Below, one piece after another: positions 48,170 through 60,609 of a stretch of 64,000 nucleotides of DNA. Positions within the stretch are counted from its first letter, which is position 1, and every line of letters starts with the position of its first letter. The translations under genes were made by a program, and so were the position numbers. Origin of the DNA: Eutypa lata. Taxonomy: Eukaryota > Ascomycota > Sordariomycetes > Xylariales > Diatrypaceae. The stretch covers positions 372,001 through 436,000 of the forward strand of contig JAKULF010000001.1 in the NCBI GenBank assembly GCA_022661535.1. The letters run 5' to 3'. The notes beneath the pieces were generated by a model. That model saw nothing but the letters and a program-made list of their open reading frames with translations, had not been told where the DNA came from and made no database searches.

Positions 48170-50175
48170 ATGATGGATATGAATTTCGAGAGCTTGAGTA
48201 TCTCCGAGAGGAAGATCATCGTGGCCATTGACTTTGGGACAACGTACAGCGGGATAGCCTGGGCCGAAACACAGAGACACGACAGGCGGACAGCCATAAC
48301 GACCTGGCCCATTAGTCAGTCGATTAGGGATGGAAAGACGTCAGAGAAGGTCCCAACAAAGTTGAGGCATATAGGCAAGGATATTCAATGGGGATTCCAA
48401 GTAGCGCTCCAGGCACCCCCTGATGAGGTCATGGAATGGTTCAAATTGTATACCGAGAGCGTACCCACATGAGTGATAAATACAAATACTAATAGTTCGC
48501 AGAGACCTAGACCCATCCTTACAACCGTCGAGCCAGAAGAAGACCAACCACTATGACGCACAGCAACTAGTCGCAGAGTACCTATCAAAGCTGGGAGAGC
48601 ACCTTCTCTATACCTTGCGCCAAAAGCTGGGAGAGGCTTTCGTCCGCAATGTCCCGCTTGAATTTATCCTCACAGTGCCGGCGATATGGAGCGACCTCGC
48701 AAAATCAAAGACGCTTGAGGCCTGCCAGCGGGCGGGCGGTCCGTTCCAAGGTAGACCGATCACCCTGATATCTGAACCAGAAGCGGCGGCGATTTACACG
48801 ATGCATGGTCTAGATCCACATGGACTTCAGATCGGGGATTCATTCGTCATCTGCGATGCGGGTGGCGGCACGGTTGATTTGATTTCTTATACTATCACGA
48901 GTCTTAAGCCTATCCTCGAGATTAAGGAGGCGTCGCCCGGGTCTGGCGCTCTTTGCGGATCAACGTTCCTGAACCAACGATTCGAAGCGTTTCTTAGGAA
49001 TAGGCTAAAGAATGAAGAGGGCTTCGACGATGAGCTCCTGGCCGAAGCAATGGAACGATTCGAGGACCAGGTAAATTATTGCTATTAATCTCCATTATCC
49101 TCCACGATAGCATGAGTAGTTGTTGGTGCTATATTGTAATGCTATAAGAGACCTAACAACATTGTAGACCAAGAGACACTTCACAATGGCCTCACTGCCC
49201 AATGATACCTTCCAGATCCCAGTTGCTGGTCTCGCCAACAACAAGGCATTGGGTATCCAAAGAGGCCGTCTATTACTCAAAGCTATGGACCTTCAGATGA
49301 TATTCGAACCTGTGATTCAGCAGATCATCACACTAGTGCAGGACCAGATTACTACGAGTAAAGTTTCCATCAATGCAGTGCTCTTAGTCGGCGGTTTCGG
49401 CTCTTCGACCTACTTGAGAGAGCGACTACGAAATGCTCTGGGCGGTAAGGTCCAAGTCATGCAGCCACCTAACGCCTGGCTAGCGGTTGTGAACGGGGCT
49501 GTTATGAAAGGGCTTGCACTCAGCGCCCCAGATCAATTCACTCAAGTCAAGATTGAGAATAGGGTGGCGAGACGACACTACGGGACGGAATGGGCTTTGA
49601 AGTACGACGAGAGCAAGCATTCTTCGATTAAATCCAAAAGATGGTGGTGCGGGCTGGATGGTTGCTACAAGGTTAACACAATGAACTGGTTCATCAAGAG
49701 GGTATGTATTGAGCCTAACCGACTTCTCACCTGCTTCTCATAAACAGCCCCAATAATTGCATAAATTAAACCCGTTACAGGGAGAAAACGTCTCAGAGAA
49801 CGAGGCCGTATTTCACAACTTCTATCAGTGGAAGATTGTGAGCTCTGGTCGGATCCAGAAAGTCACGGTTGAAATGTTCGTGGATAGCACCAACAGGCCT
49901 GCGGGTACACTGCGTGACGAAAACACCAAGCTCTTGTGCAAAGTCGAAGCAGACGTCACCCACATCCCAGAAAGCCAACTCACAAAGAGGAAAGGATCAG
50001 ATGGAGAGCTGTACTATGATTTGGAGTGCAAGCTTGAAGCAGTGTGTAAGTTAACCCCCCATTGCAGAATTTCCCGCCATATGATTGATAATAAGTAGAC
50101 CGTTCGGCCTCGACTTCTTGGACCCTCATTCATAAGGGCCAACGATACAACACGGTGACAGCAGAATATGTTTAG
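48170..50175 (+). CDS. HSPA12-like Hsp70 superfamily ATPase
   Basis: Predicted 574-aa protein; exons 48170-48447, 48503-49070, 49168-49701, 49781-50045 and 50096-50175. The actin-like ATPase signatures are present: IIVAIDFGTTYSG (phosphate 1, about Asp21), ISEPEAAAIYTM, VICDAGGGTVDL (phosphate 2), and LLVGGFGSSTYLRERL (adenosine). After about residue 460 there is no canonical substrate-binding domain or EEVD tail. A short beta-rich region instead ends in SWTLIHKGQRYNTVTAEYV, as in the fungal HSPA12-type branch. These expanded, non-canonical Hsp70s have no settled client or pathway. The last intron uses an AAG acceptor (50095), chosen because the nearer CAG gives an immediate stop. Confidence 0.87.
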
Positions 50176-51241
50176 CTACAATCGAGCAGGGATGTCGTGT
50201 TCGAGTCAAACCGATGGGTCGATAGCTCCGAAAACCTTGCTCTAACCATAGCCTTAGAAATATTTTGGATATCATATACTAAGACAATAGGTTGCAAAGC
50301 GCAAGGGTTAACACGTTTTGAATCACATAACTATTTGGACTGAGCAATTTCTCTTATCATTATAACGCACTTTCAACAGAATGTGGCCTGGAATCGACAG
50401 CTTCAATTATTCAGACCACTAGTAACCTATTACAGCATATATATCGTGTTTACAGACACAGTTTTCCTACCCTGTGCTCAATACACTTCAACGTGATACA
50501 ATGAAGGAACCATGAATATCAAGATTTGTACTAAGAAGCAACGTCACTTTGAAAAGTCTTCTTCGGTATCCCGCAGATGTACCTTGATTGCTTGTTAACA
50601 ATCGTTTACTTGGGTTCGTCAAACTGGTCGGTACCCCTGGGGCTTAGGGTGGTGCATTGCCATGTAATCAGTGAAAGGTAGGTGGGAGTTTCGATAGAAC
50701 GATTGCCAAATATCATGACCCTGGCATGAATTTCGGAAATGCCAGTTCTGAACGGCGTATACTCAACCATTTGCGAGGCGCAGGGCGTAAGTAATACCGA
50801 AACTTTGTTCTTGGCTAGGTTGCGGATGACTTGTGGTACAATGAATAAACGCCAACGCTCCGCGAAGTCCTCACCACCTGTAAGAATGATGTTCATAACC
50901 AAACAGCTACAGATGATAGCTGGCTTCCCGATGTCAAGGTCATACGAGACTGATCTGATTATTGAAAAATCCCATTAAAGGTCGTACTTGATGCAGGTTC
51001 AATGCATTTCTTGGTATAAAGAAGTCTAAATCCACCGTTTCTTAATTATTTATATTATCCATATGTTGATTTAGAACCACCTTTCTCTGTGTACATCTCC
51101 TAGATTATCAGTGTTTATATACATCCGATCCTCGAACCACATAGATAGTGAACCAAGGTACCCAACCACCCAGCCCAACCCAACTGTGTAACTCTCCTCT
51201 CCTCTCCTATCCTCTCCTCGTCTCCTCAAATAAGTAACCGC
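50176..51241. other. Convergent intergenic
   Basis: 1.07 kb between two 3' ends, long for convergent genes here. Frames at 50606-50902 (-) and 50739-50978 (+) overlap each other and are not recognised. A CTCCT run lies at 51192-51227. Confidence 0.55.
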
Positions 51242-52995
51242 TTAAACAGCCGCATTGAACATCAACATACTGAGAGCGCTACGTCGCGTGCTCACCCCGT
51301 AGATCTTGGCGGTGCAAAGCGCCAACAGCGAGCTCAGCGACGGCCGCTCCAATACGTTGACGGCCAGGCACAGCGCGACCAGCTCCCGGAAGTCATCCGA
51401 GTAGTCGGGGTTGGTCAGGAAGGCCCAGCTGGCGTTCGAATTGACGGTCCGCGTCGGTGGGGGCCCCCGGTTGCCCGTTCGGATCATGGCCGCGGTCACG
51501 GGCCTCTGGAAGGCTTGTAGTACGTCTTGCGAGAAGTCGTACTGGGCGGCTAGGGACAGCATGATCTGTTTTTGTGTGAGTATTTGCCTCACTAGTGTGT
51601 GTGTGTGTGTGTGTGTGCCTCATGTGCGCGCGTGAGGATGATGATTATGCTGGCTGGGCTGGGGGGTAGGTGTGGTAGGACTTACAATTCCTATATTGTA
51701 GATGTTCTCCCGTACTGCATCGGCGGCACTATTTTCGGATACGTTAACAAGCCGTAACGTCATAACCATCCACTGTCCTTCCTCTTTATCTCTCCACGTA
51801 GCCTTCTGGAAAACACAGAATGAACGCCACACTAGAACTTACTTAGGATCTATATTTGCTTCACCGAAATCTATCATCTACTCAATCGATCGAGTTAGTA
51901 GTAATCTTGTCTTTCTTGGCATCGGCGCCCGACAGCAGAAGGGTCAGTCAAACCTTGATCAGCGGAGCAATACTGTGCTCGAAATCCTGCGGCATGAATT
52001 CGTCGACGACGACATTATCTGAATGGAGGTCCGTGTGGGTTATTCCCAGCGGAGGCACGCCAGGGGGAATCTGTTCCCTCCCAACTGGACTATTTACCGG
52101 GCCGTTAGGGGGATACGCCAACGCGACGCAGGCTCTAGCCACTATATATAAATGAATACACACAGTCAGTCCAACACAATCCTTCCGTGTGTTATATAAA
52201 ACAACAAGACCAAAACAATTCTCGTGATATCCCTACAAGTAAAACGACAAAAGGGGAGGGACGAGAAGATCATCATCACAGGGGAGAAGAGATACCTTGC
52301 GGTTACCGCACTCACAGCACAAGAATATAGACCAAAGAACATCTTCAGTATGCGCCGGACCGACCCATTGGCGCAGGGTCCCGCCAGGAGAGAACTGCAT
52401 GACGAAGTACGGGCGACGGAGCGCAGAATTGGCATTCCTGTTAGCTGCATTGACATCCACGTAAGTGACGATCTGCGCGATGTGCTCGGAACCACGCAGC
52501 TGGTCGAGAATCGTTATCTCGTACGCTATATCAGTGTCGCGGAAATTGGTGAGGGGCTGCTTGATGACGAGCTTCCTCAAGAACTGAGGCTGGTTGTTGC
52601 CTGCGGGCGGCGCGAACTCGTCGCACACTGCAACATTATCGAGTTAGTAAAAAAGTTTCCCGTATAAATATTTTGCGGAGCTATTCAAGCTTTTTCTTCC
52701 GAAGTCCATTTACTCCCCCCCCCCCCCCGACTATGACCCCCTTTATGAGTAACCCCAAGCACTGAAACTACTAAGCCACAAAATCAACGGATAACATCAG
52801 AAATTGCTTACGGAGTGCTCCGCCGCCGGCGCTGTGCAACGACCTTATGAACCTGAATCGGTGCTGTTGTGTGAAGTAGGTCATGATCTCCTGGGCATTT
52901 GCGCCAAGCTGGTTGTATGCTGCTAATGCTGCTGCCGCATCCGCCGCCGCCGCCGCCGCCGCCGCACCCCCTCCTGCTGGGCCCGCAGACGCCAT
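51242..52995 (-). CDS. Divergent eukaryotic-protein-kinase-like protein
   Basis: Predicted 382-aa protein; exons 52995-52812, 52627-52316, 52141-51954, 51877-51843, 51791-51686 and 51565-51242. After an Ala/Gly-rich N-terminus, a kinase-like fold is traceable: VIK (Lys84), YEITILDQL as helix C, YFVMQFSPGGTL as hinge, THTDLHSDNVVV as catalytic loop (Asp203, Asn208), and IDFGEA as the metal-binding DFG (Asp231). Key residues are present, so activity is possible. There is no clear GxGxxG loop and no obvious APE motif. The C-lobe ends in ERPSLSSLLALC. Substrates are unknown. The acceptor of exon 5 (51792-51793) is the least certain splice site because it has no good branch point. The N-terminal Ala run is low complexity. 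Confidence 0.72.
51595..51617. repeat. (GT)11 repeat in the last kinase-gene intron
   Basis: Eleven GT units within the intron at 51566-51685. Confidence 0.9.
52715..52728. repeat. Poly-C tract in a kinase-gene intron
   Basis: Fourteen C on the plus strand, inside the intron between kinase-gene exons 1 and 2 (52628-52811). Confidence 0.85.
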
Positions 52996-53946
52996 AACCG
53001 ACGTCGTGAGGTAGTGACTAGCGTGTTATATATTGTATATATATGGTTTATGCCGTAGCTGGCCTTGGACCCTAGATAGAGGATTAACGGGTCGTAGGTA
53101 AACGAGGAACCTCGATTGGTTTGATATGAATAGATATTGAGGTTAACACTATAGGAAAAGCTGAGAATATCCAAGGAGAAGCCCATGTCTTTGTCCTGCT
53201 ACCTGTTATCCAGCACTGGTTTTCTTTATTGTTGCGTAGATAATTAGTTTCTTGACGGGACAAAGAGACAACAGACGGAAATGGTATCTCATTGTGGAAT
53301 TTGAAGATGAAGGAGCATTACTGAACGGGATTCCTGGGACTAACAAAACCATCATTCGTAAGACTCAGACGACGAGCTCCTTCAACGGTGTAACGTCGTT
53401 CTTGTCCGAGCTCTTCTAACGTATACCTACACGAAAAGGGGTAATTCGATGTGCGAATATGATGAGACCCAGCCATGGCGGGCATTCTCCCCTTTCACGA
53501 TGAATAGCTCACTTCAAATGTTTGACTCGAGGTATGAACGATGGATCAATATGATGGGCGTTATAGATATAGAGGGATGGTAAATCCCCATTTAGGTTGA
53601 CCGTAGATCCCGTGTTAAGACGCTGCGTGACAGGTTAATAACACCACCAGTTTGCGCCTGCACCTACGTTTCAAGTAAACATTCGTTTTAGAACAACAGA
53701 TCAGACTGGGTAATTAGGAGAACACCGACAACCGTGCGATAATGGTAAATTGAACCGAGTAGATAGATACCTGATGCAGAATTCCAACCGAGGTCCATAT
53801 CCCTCCCCTAACTCCAACAATGAAGAATAACCATCTCGTCGTCTTTACCTTTAAGAGACCTTTATGCAAGATTCGCAACCCTACCAACTCCCCTCTACCG
53901 CTGCCTTGTCCTGCAGATAAACCGTATGAAGCCGTACAAGAAAAAC
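52996..53946. other. Intergenic between co-oriented kinase-like gene and SIP5
   Basis: Promoter of the kinase-like gene and 3' side of SIP5. No gene is seen. Confidence 0.6.
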
Positions 53947-56584
53947 CTATTGCGCCACCTGATTCGCCTCTTTCGTTGTTTCGAAATCACCGAGCTGCTT
54001 CGAGACATCGACGGCTGGTGTTTCGGGCGTAATAATCAGCTGTGGAGTCGACACGCCGACATTCCCCTTAGCTGTTTCCGTACTACTGGATGTATTTGGG
54101 CCAGATGGTATAGACAGGGTGTTTGGGCCTGTGTAAGATGGCTCTTTAGGTTGAATGACATCACCACCAGCATGTTCGACATGCTCTCCCTCGGCTTCAC
54201 TTGCGTCTGCAGCCTTTGTCTCCGGACTCCCCCGACCATCGGCCCCGGGGGAGATTGTCTCGCCATCAATTGGGACGCCGACCATCTCTGCTAAGCTTCT
54301 GAAGTTAAACATGGGCTCCGAAGGGGTTACGCTCTCTTCCTCCTCGGCGCGACCACCGAAATTCAGACCACTCGACCCCCGATCTTCCGTGGACTCTTCC
54401 CCGTCTTTGCCGCCGTAGCTACCATGCACACTATCTACACCGCTTGAGCTGATAGAACTAGCGTTGCTCATTTGGCGAAGGTGAGAAGATCCCCTAGATG
54501 GCGCCATGGATGATGTAACTAGGTTTGTTGAACGACCGGCGGGGGAAGTGCTCGAGGATGGGTCGCTACGGTCGATGGATTTGCCTTTATCGTCGTCATT
54601 GGTTGGTCCAGGCTCGGGAGTAGAGCCTACAGGTGCTTGGCTACTTGATCCGTTGTCTTGTGCAGCCGATGCAGAGCCTGCAGCTATACCAGCTTCTATG
54701 CGCAGATTGCTGGCTGTGCTATTCCCACGCCTGCGCCCAATTAGTCCTAGACTGAGAGAACTTGCACTGGCACTGCTCCCAGTCTGGTTGCCATAGACAT
54801 CATTCTTATTTTTCTTGGCTGCTTTGCGTTCTTCTTTCTCTTTTTTCTTGGCATCTTTACGTGCTTCCTTATCAGCCTTCCTCTGACGTTCTTCCTCATC
54901 TGCCAAGCTTAATCTTATGGCCTCTGCCATCATCAAATTCTCAAGATGGGCCGCATCAAAATGTTCCCGGGCACCTCCTGTTCTGCCTGACGAAACACGG
55001 GGGCCCGGCTCCATATTGTCAGGCGAGTCACCATTTCCGTCATAGGAAGACTGGGTATTCACGTTGGTGCCGGGGCTTTCGGCGCCACGAGCATCTCTAG
55101 TGCCACGGCGACTGAATCGACTCGGCCGACCAAAAATCGTACGAGGTTCGTTGTTTCCCATTACAAACGCCGCATGATGGAGCGCGTCGGCAGCAGCGGC
55201 TCTCCTGCGTTGCTGTGCTCGAGCCGCAGCCAATTTGGTAGTCCACTCGGGTCGAACACGGTCGGTTGTGATGACTCCTGGAGCATTAGCCGCTAAGCTC
55301 TGCGCTCTCTTACGATTCGGATGGGTCGGCGAAGTAGGCGACATCGGAGAAAGGCTCGAGTTTAGTGAGCTTGACGACGACATCGCTGTACCCATGGCAC
55401 CAAGTCCGGATGTATTATATGCGTAGGTTAGACCACGCCTGAATGGAGGCGGTTCATATGTGACACCGAATTCACCCTGAGTACAATACGGACATTTCGC
55501 CGGTTCCATGATGAGTTCACCCGTCGGTTCATCGGTACTAGCTGGGCTTTCAGAGCCATCTTGTTGATCGTGGTGTTCTGGGTAGTGCGGATCCGGCCTT
55601 TTGATCTGCACAAAACACTCACTACAGATTAACTGGTCGCAGCACCGCGTGCGGTTCAGGTAAGTAGGATAATACATTAGGCATAATGGACACTCGGCGC
55701 CATTCTTGTAAAGAAACACCTCTAAAGGCTGGCCATTTACAAATGGATCACGTGGGAGATTAATCTCTCGGGGAGTGATATCGGTGTTGGAGCCATTCCG
55801 GGTCAAATTCAAGGCTGCCGCTAGAGCTTTGTGTGGCTTTAAAGGCGAACTGGTCCTCGGCGGAACAGGAGACGTCGGAGATGGTATAGCTGTGATAGGA
55901 TTCGATGCTGTCATGTCAGATGATGCCGACATCGTTCTAGGTCCCATTGGCACGGTGAGATTGTTAATGTTGGGCGTCGATGTACCAGCCGATCCGGTCG
56001 TCTTAGGGCGAGGCACGAGATTTTCAGGAACCTTGTCAGCGGGTGGGATTTCTAGACCTCGAGCTGCAGCAATTATCTGATGCTCTGCCCAATTTTCCCT
56101 GAAATCGTCTAATCCACGCCAGAAGGGAGCTAGCCGCCTTTCAATCTATTATCAATGCAACAAATTAGTCACTGAACTGAACAACGTCTCGAATATATCT
56201 TACCTGTAGCTGACGAACGACGGGTTTACTGAAATCCTCCGAGGCGGAGTATATCCCCATTGTCACCAGATAACCCCCATCGACGTTCTCTTCTTTTATA
56301 CTCCGGTCACGCTCCTTAGCACGTGCTACGCGTTCTTTCTCCAGCCTCCGGGCTTCCCTTTCTTGTTTGGTCTCACGGTGTTCGAAGGGGGCATCGTGGC
56401 GGGAACTTGAGCCTCCCCCAGTGAGTAAACCCAAAGAAGCAATGTCAACTCTACTAGCTCGTCGTGATCGATCGGGTTGGTCACCTTGATAACCGGCACC
56501 TCCTGAACTACCCCCTGCGTCAAGCGCGGAATTTGGACCAAAGCGAGATCCACTCCGCGCTTCCTTTGTGTGTGTATTGCCCAT
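53947..56584 (-). CDS. SIP5-family protein
   Basis: Predicted 859-aa protein; exons 56584-56204 and 56145-53947, phase 0. In yeast Sip5 was found through interaction with Snf1 kinase and Reg1/Glc7 phosphatase. The N-terminus MGNTHTKEA is a myristoylation-type start, as is common in this family. Further features: [15 protein letters not shown], then a Cys-rich RING-like block (about 255-330): [27 protein letters not shown] and, further on, [11 protein letters not shown]. After it lie a mixed basic, Ser-rich disordered region and a stretch with [20 protein letters not shown] (a UIM-like helix). The long Ser/Thr/Gly-rich C-terminus is disordered. No catalytic role is established. The protein is much longer than yeast Sip5, as usual in filamentous fungi. 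Confidence 0.85.
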
Positions 56585-59500
56585 ATCTTGGAAGGTTACT
56601 AGACAGACTTCAAAGCTAAATATAGGCGTCTTGAGAGGCAACGTTTGTGTTTGCGGCTCATTAGTTTTGTTTTCTTTTGTGCGCTTGCGATTTGGTAGGT
56701 AAGCTGAATCTATCGATAGATTCGGTATTCCTACCAAGACAGATGTATTGACACTAGGTAGGCACTCTGGGGGACGACGATAGGCGTCAAAGTAAAAGAC
56801 AGTTCCTATGGTTGATGAGGTCGGGAGTAAAGTCGACTTCGTCTTGGAATCAACGTGGTTCGCGATTCGGAGTCCTCTAGGAAAGGCAGAAGATTTAAGG
56901 AGGAAAAGACAATAGGAATGGCAGTCGGCTCGACAATTAACAACGGCGTCGTGTTTGCGAATGACTGATCAATAGAGGTAACACATATTGTAGTCTTTGT
57001 TGCTATCAGGTTAATTGGCCTAAACCAACAAGGATTGGTAGGATAGGTTGAACTGGAGGACGATAGCAGCCAACGTGAGAGAGCTGATAGGTATGTGGTG
57101 GTGTAGCACAGATCTGAGGACTGGTGTTGGTGGTTATGAAATGCCTCGACTATGTATTCTTTCAGTACGCGTATAAGAGACGCAAAGTTAGTCTCTAATT
57201 AGAGCTCTAGCCTTCACTTTGCCGACCGTCGATGGTGGCGACGAATAGTCGAGGTTGGATGTAGAATTTACGGTGCTCGTTCCCGAGGTCGTTATATTGG
57301 AAGTTAGGTAAGTACCTAAGTAGTAGGTAGGTGAGTAGGTAGAGGTAGGTATGCAATCCGAGCTGCCGAGTAAAGAGAGCTTGGTTAAAATATTGCAGGG
57401 TCAACAGTAGCCCTTTTCTTCTCTCCTGCCTTGGCCTTATGCCGCCCCTCGATTTCCCCAGTTAACAAGCCAACGAGACTAGAGGGATAACAGAATAATC
57501 GCGAAACAGGAAAAAGAGTCCTCTGTTGAAACGAATCAAATAGGCTCTGGATACCATAATAATTGAAAATAGAAGTGTAAAATGGTGCCCAAACATCCAT
57601 CCAAGATACAAATGAGCACGACCACCGATCCGGCCGTCTATGAAGTAATGTAAGCCAAGGAACTCGAAAGGTGGGGGAGAAATGCAGGAAACAACTTCCG
57701 AGGACGATGAATGATTCCGATTGATGGCGACATTTACTTGACAAGTTAAAAGGTGGAACAAGGTCCCCAAGCTTGACCCAAGAAGGAATCAAACTTGAGC
57801 TTTTGCAGCTTTTTGTTAGCTAACAGTTAGCTTGCTCTGGATAACTGGATAAGCTCATTAATATCTTTAATAGGCTGCATTCCAACCAAGCTGAGTAATT
57901 TGGTGGACCCGTCTACGTGGTCAAGCCCCTTGCATAGGGCATCTCGAACGCTAGAGTCTTGGGTATAATGCCTGTTATCCGTCCGCCGAGCTACACACAG
58001 TCAGATTTGGCTGCTTATAAAAATAAAAAGACCTGACTTGCAACACAATGAATTATCCATCACAGTAGTTCGACCAATTCTTTATCATTTATACTAGAGT
58101 TTTTATTCTAACTTCTCAATTTCAAACATATGACCTACAAGATCAGGGCCTTGCGATAACCTACCAGCCTACACGCGACGACTAAGGGTGTGTGGTTCCT
58201 ATTATAGGGTCGATTATAGGTCGTCGGCAGTCATGAGGTACAATACCTACTCCCCCACATTCTTGTCAACCTCATTTATGATTCGCCCATCTTTGTTCCT
58301 TATCAGAATCTTGACATTCTACTGAGTTCATGACTTCTTTTGAGATGCCTAGATATCACTTCATTTAATCGCAATCGGCCACATGAGCCTATATCATTGA
58401 CGGTCGCGACACAACTATTCAAACGTACCTACACCTAGGTTGTAGGTAAGCCTCTGACAGGTCCCCACTTTGATAAGCTATAGTCTATTTTTAAACCCCT
58501 GACAAGGGTAATAATAGCTTAGTTGATGATAAGGGGAGAGAATATACTTCTAGATTATACCTAGTATGTTATCCATGGGTTGTGAGGTATCAGTCATCGA
58601 TTTTTGGCACTCATGTGATGTTCTAAAAGTCATCCTCAACCTTTCAGTTATTTGGTATAAGGTGTAGGAGATCAGATAAGTGTGCCTAGAATCAAACCTC
58701 ATTCATAATGTGGCCGTAGCAAATCAAAGTACTGAATAGACTGATAGAGAACAGAATGGGGTTAGCATGAAGTTGCTTCTTTCCTTGGAGTTGACCGTAT
58801 TATTCAAACGCTCTTGGGATGATAATTCTCCAGAGAACAATGGGATAACAGCTAGCCTAGAACCTTCTAACGGTATAGAGCAGGGCAAGCATACATATAA
58901 TACACTGTATAAACTCGCGGTGGAAACATCTAGGCAACTTTTCACCTAATACAAGGGGTTATGGTGTAGGTGAGTTGTGTATATTCACGAGAGAATGACC
59001 AATATTTGTTCATGCTAGGAATATTCCAGATAAATAACATCCCATACGGCAGGTTTGATCAATGTACTCATAGGTATTGGCAAGCATGCCGTAGATATAA
59101 GGACAACATTGTTGTATCATTTCATGCTTTCCTATAAAAACCAGAACGATTATGTCATTAGTCACCAGTGGTAGGTATCTGTCTGACTTAGAAAAGGAAG
59201 GCAAGGCCTTTCGTTTGCGGCCTCAGGCAATAGACTGCACGAGCCTTAGAATTGAAGTTGCTTGCATGCTAGACATACATGTATGCCTAAAGGGCTCAAG
59301 GAGGTTGCTACTGCAGCAAGGCTAAGGCTGATGAGGTCATACACTGAGGCTTTTCGTATCAATGACCGGCTACAAACGAATGAATGAGGGAAGCAACAAA
59401 CAACCAAACCCCAAACTAGGCAGGCACATTTCTACCTAAGGAACCAAGTCTCCTCTGACTTTATTAATTCCTGCCACCCATCTCTTCGCAACCAAAAACC

Positions 59501-59622
59501 TTCCCAACTTCAACTCTCATCCACAGCCACTTAGAAACTTCTCAATATTTACCCAACAAAACTCTACACATCGTAACTACAACCAAGAACAACGCAATCA
59601 TCCATCACACGCAGCAGCAAAC
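56585..59622. other. Gene-poor 3-kb intergenic stretch
   Basis: SIP5 promoter side, then AT-rich DNA with a dense TAGG/GGTA run at 57305-57352. A 135-codon minus-strand frame (57385-57792) has no recognisable features. The last 200 bp is a pyrimidine/A-rich leader typical of the SMP gene that follows. Confidence 0.6.
57305..57352. repeat. TAGG/GGTA tetranucleotide run
   Basis: Imperfect GTAGGTAG-type units over about 48 bp. Confidence 0.8.
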
Positions 59623-60219
59623 ATGGCCTCTCACACTCTCGACGGTCCCACCATCTCCAACATCACCAACAAGGAAAAGGAGATCACCGGCGACCCGCGA
59701 CCCGTCAAAGGCGGCCCCACCGCCCAGGCTCAGAAACATGTCGGCGAGGAGATCACGGGCAGCACCGTCTCGGCCATTGTCGATGGAGAGAAGAAAGTGA
59801 CCGGAGAGGGGGTTCCTCGTGCTGGAGGACCTACTGCCTATGTCCAAAGCCTGACAAGTGGTCAGGAGAACCCTACTACTACCGTAAGTGACAACCAGAT
59901 ATCCCATACCCATACCACAATGTCATTGATGCCAGCTCACCATTCCATATTACTACATATATAGACCGAACATACCGGCAAGCTTGACGGCAACACCATC
60001 TCCGCTATTGCGGACGCTGAGAAGCATATCACTGGTCAGGACGATATCGTCCAGGGCGGCCCTACGGCTCAGGCCCAGAAGCATGCGGGCGAGCCGATCA
60101 ACAGACAGAGTCTTCACGATATCACCGAGGGCGAGAAGACCATCACTCACCAGGTCACTGCAGTCAAGGGTGGCCCGACTGCGACGGCCCAGAGCGAGCT
60201 GAACAAGAGCCGCAAGTAG
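59623..60219 (+). CDS. Seed-maturation-protein (SMP)-type repeat protein, LEA-like
   Basis: Predicted 171-aa protein; exons 59623-59883 and 59965-60219, phase 0. It is built from short repeats, each with a GGPTA motif (about residues 30, 68, 118 and 157), such as GGPTAQAQKH twice. The repeat units also share a NITNKEKEITG or AIADAEKHITG helix. This matches the SMP domain of late-embryogenesis-type proteins, found in plants and in conidia-rich fungi. The protein is hydrophilic, with no signal peptide or TM, and is probably a stress or spore protectant. The leader upstream is rich in CA/TC stretches, common for strongly expressed genes. The function is inferred from family only. Confidence 0.85.
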
Positions 60220-60609
60220 GCTGACGACTCCCCACGAAGCCTAGATTACTGCTCTGGGCTGCACCGCATCGATGATTGTACTCAAGCTTGGTAGAGTTCC
60301 TGATGAAATTCTTATTGTTGATAGAGCCTCCCCGGTCGGCTTATCCTTGCCTAGTCTGTCATGTGTACTTTTGGGGCTTAATTATGTAACTTATGATGAT
60401 CATGTTGATGAAACAGGAAGTGAAACTTAGCAGTGGTATGATCAGACCAAGAGATAGACTTAATATCAACGGAACATTTTTCTACGCTCATGTGCATACT
60501 GTTGTCTGTGATATACCATAATAACCTCTCCAAACAGTGCCTAGCCAGGTATCCGAAGTGATTGATTGATTGATTTCAAACCCAACCACCTCAACCTTCC
60601 CTGAATCAT
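60220..60609. other. Convergent 3' intergenic
   Basis: 390 bp between SMP gene and secreted-protein gene stops. Confidence 0.6.

Noticed and set aside
50606..50978. Overlapping frames of about 98 and 79 codons on opposite strands
   Set aside because: They cover the same bases, match no family and lack splice or start support; probably convergent intergenic DNA.
57385..57792. 135-codon minus-strand frame
   Set aside because: Aromatic-rich translation without domain, poor start context, and another overlapping frame on the same strand.
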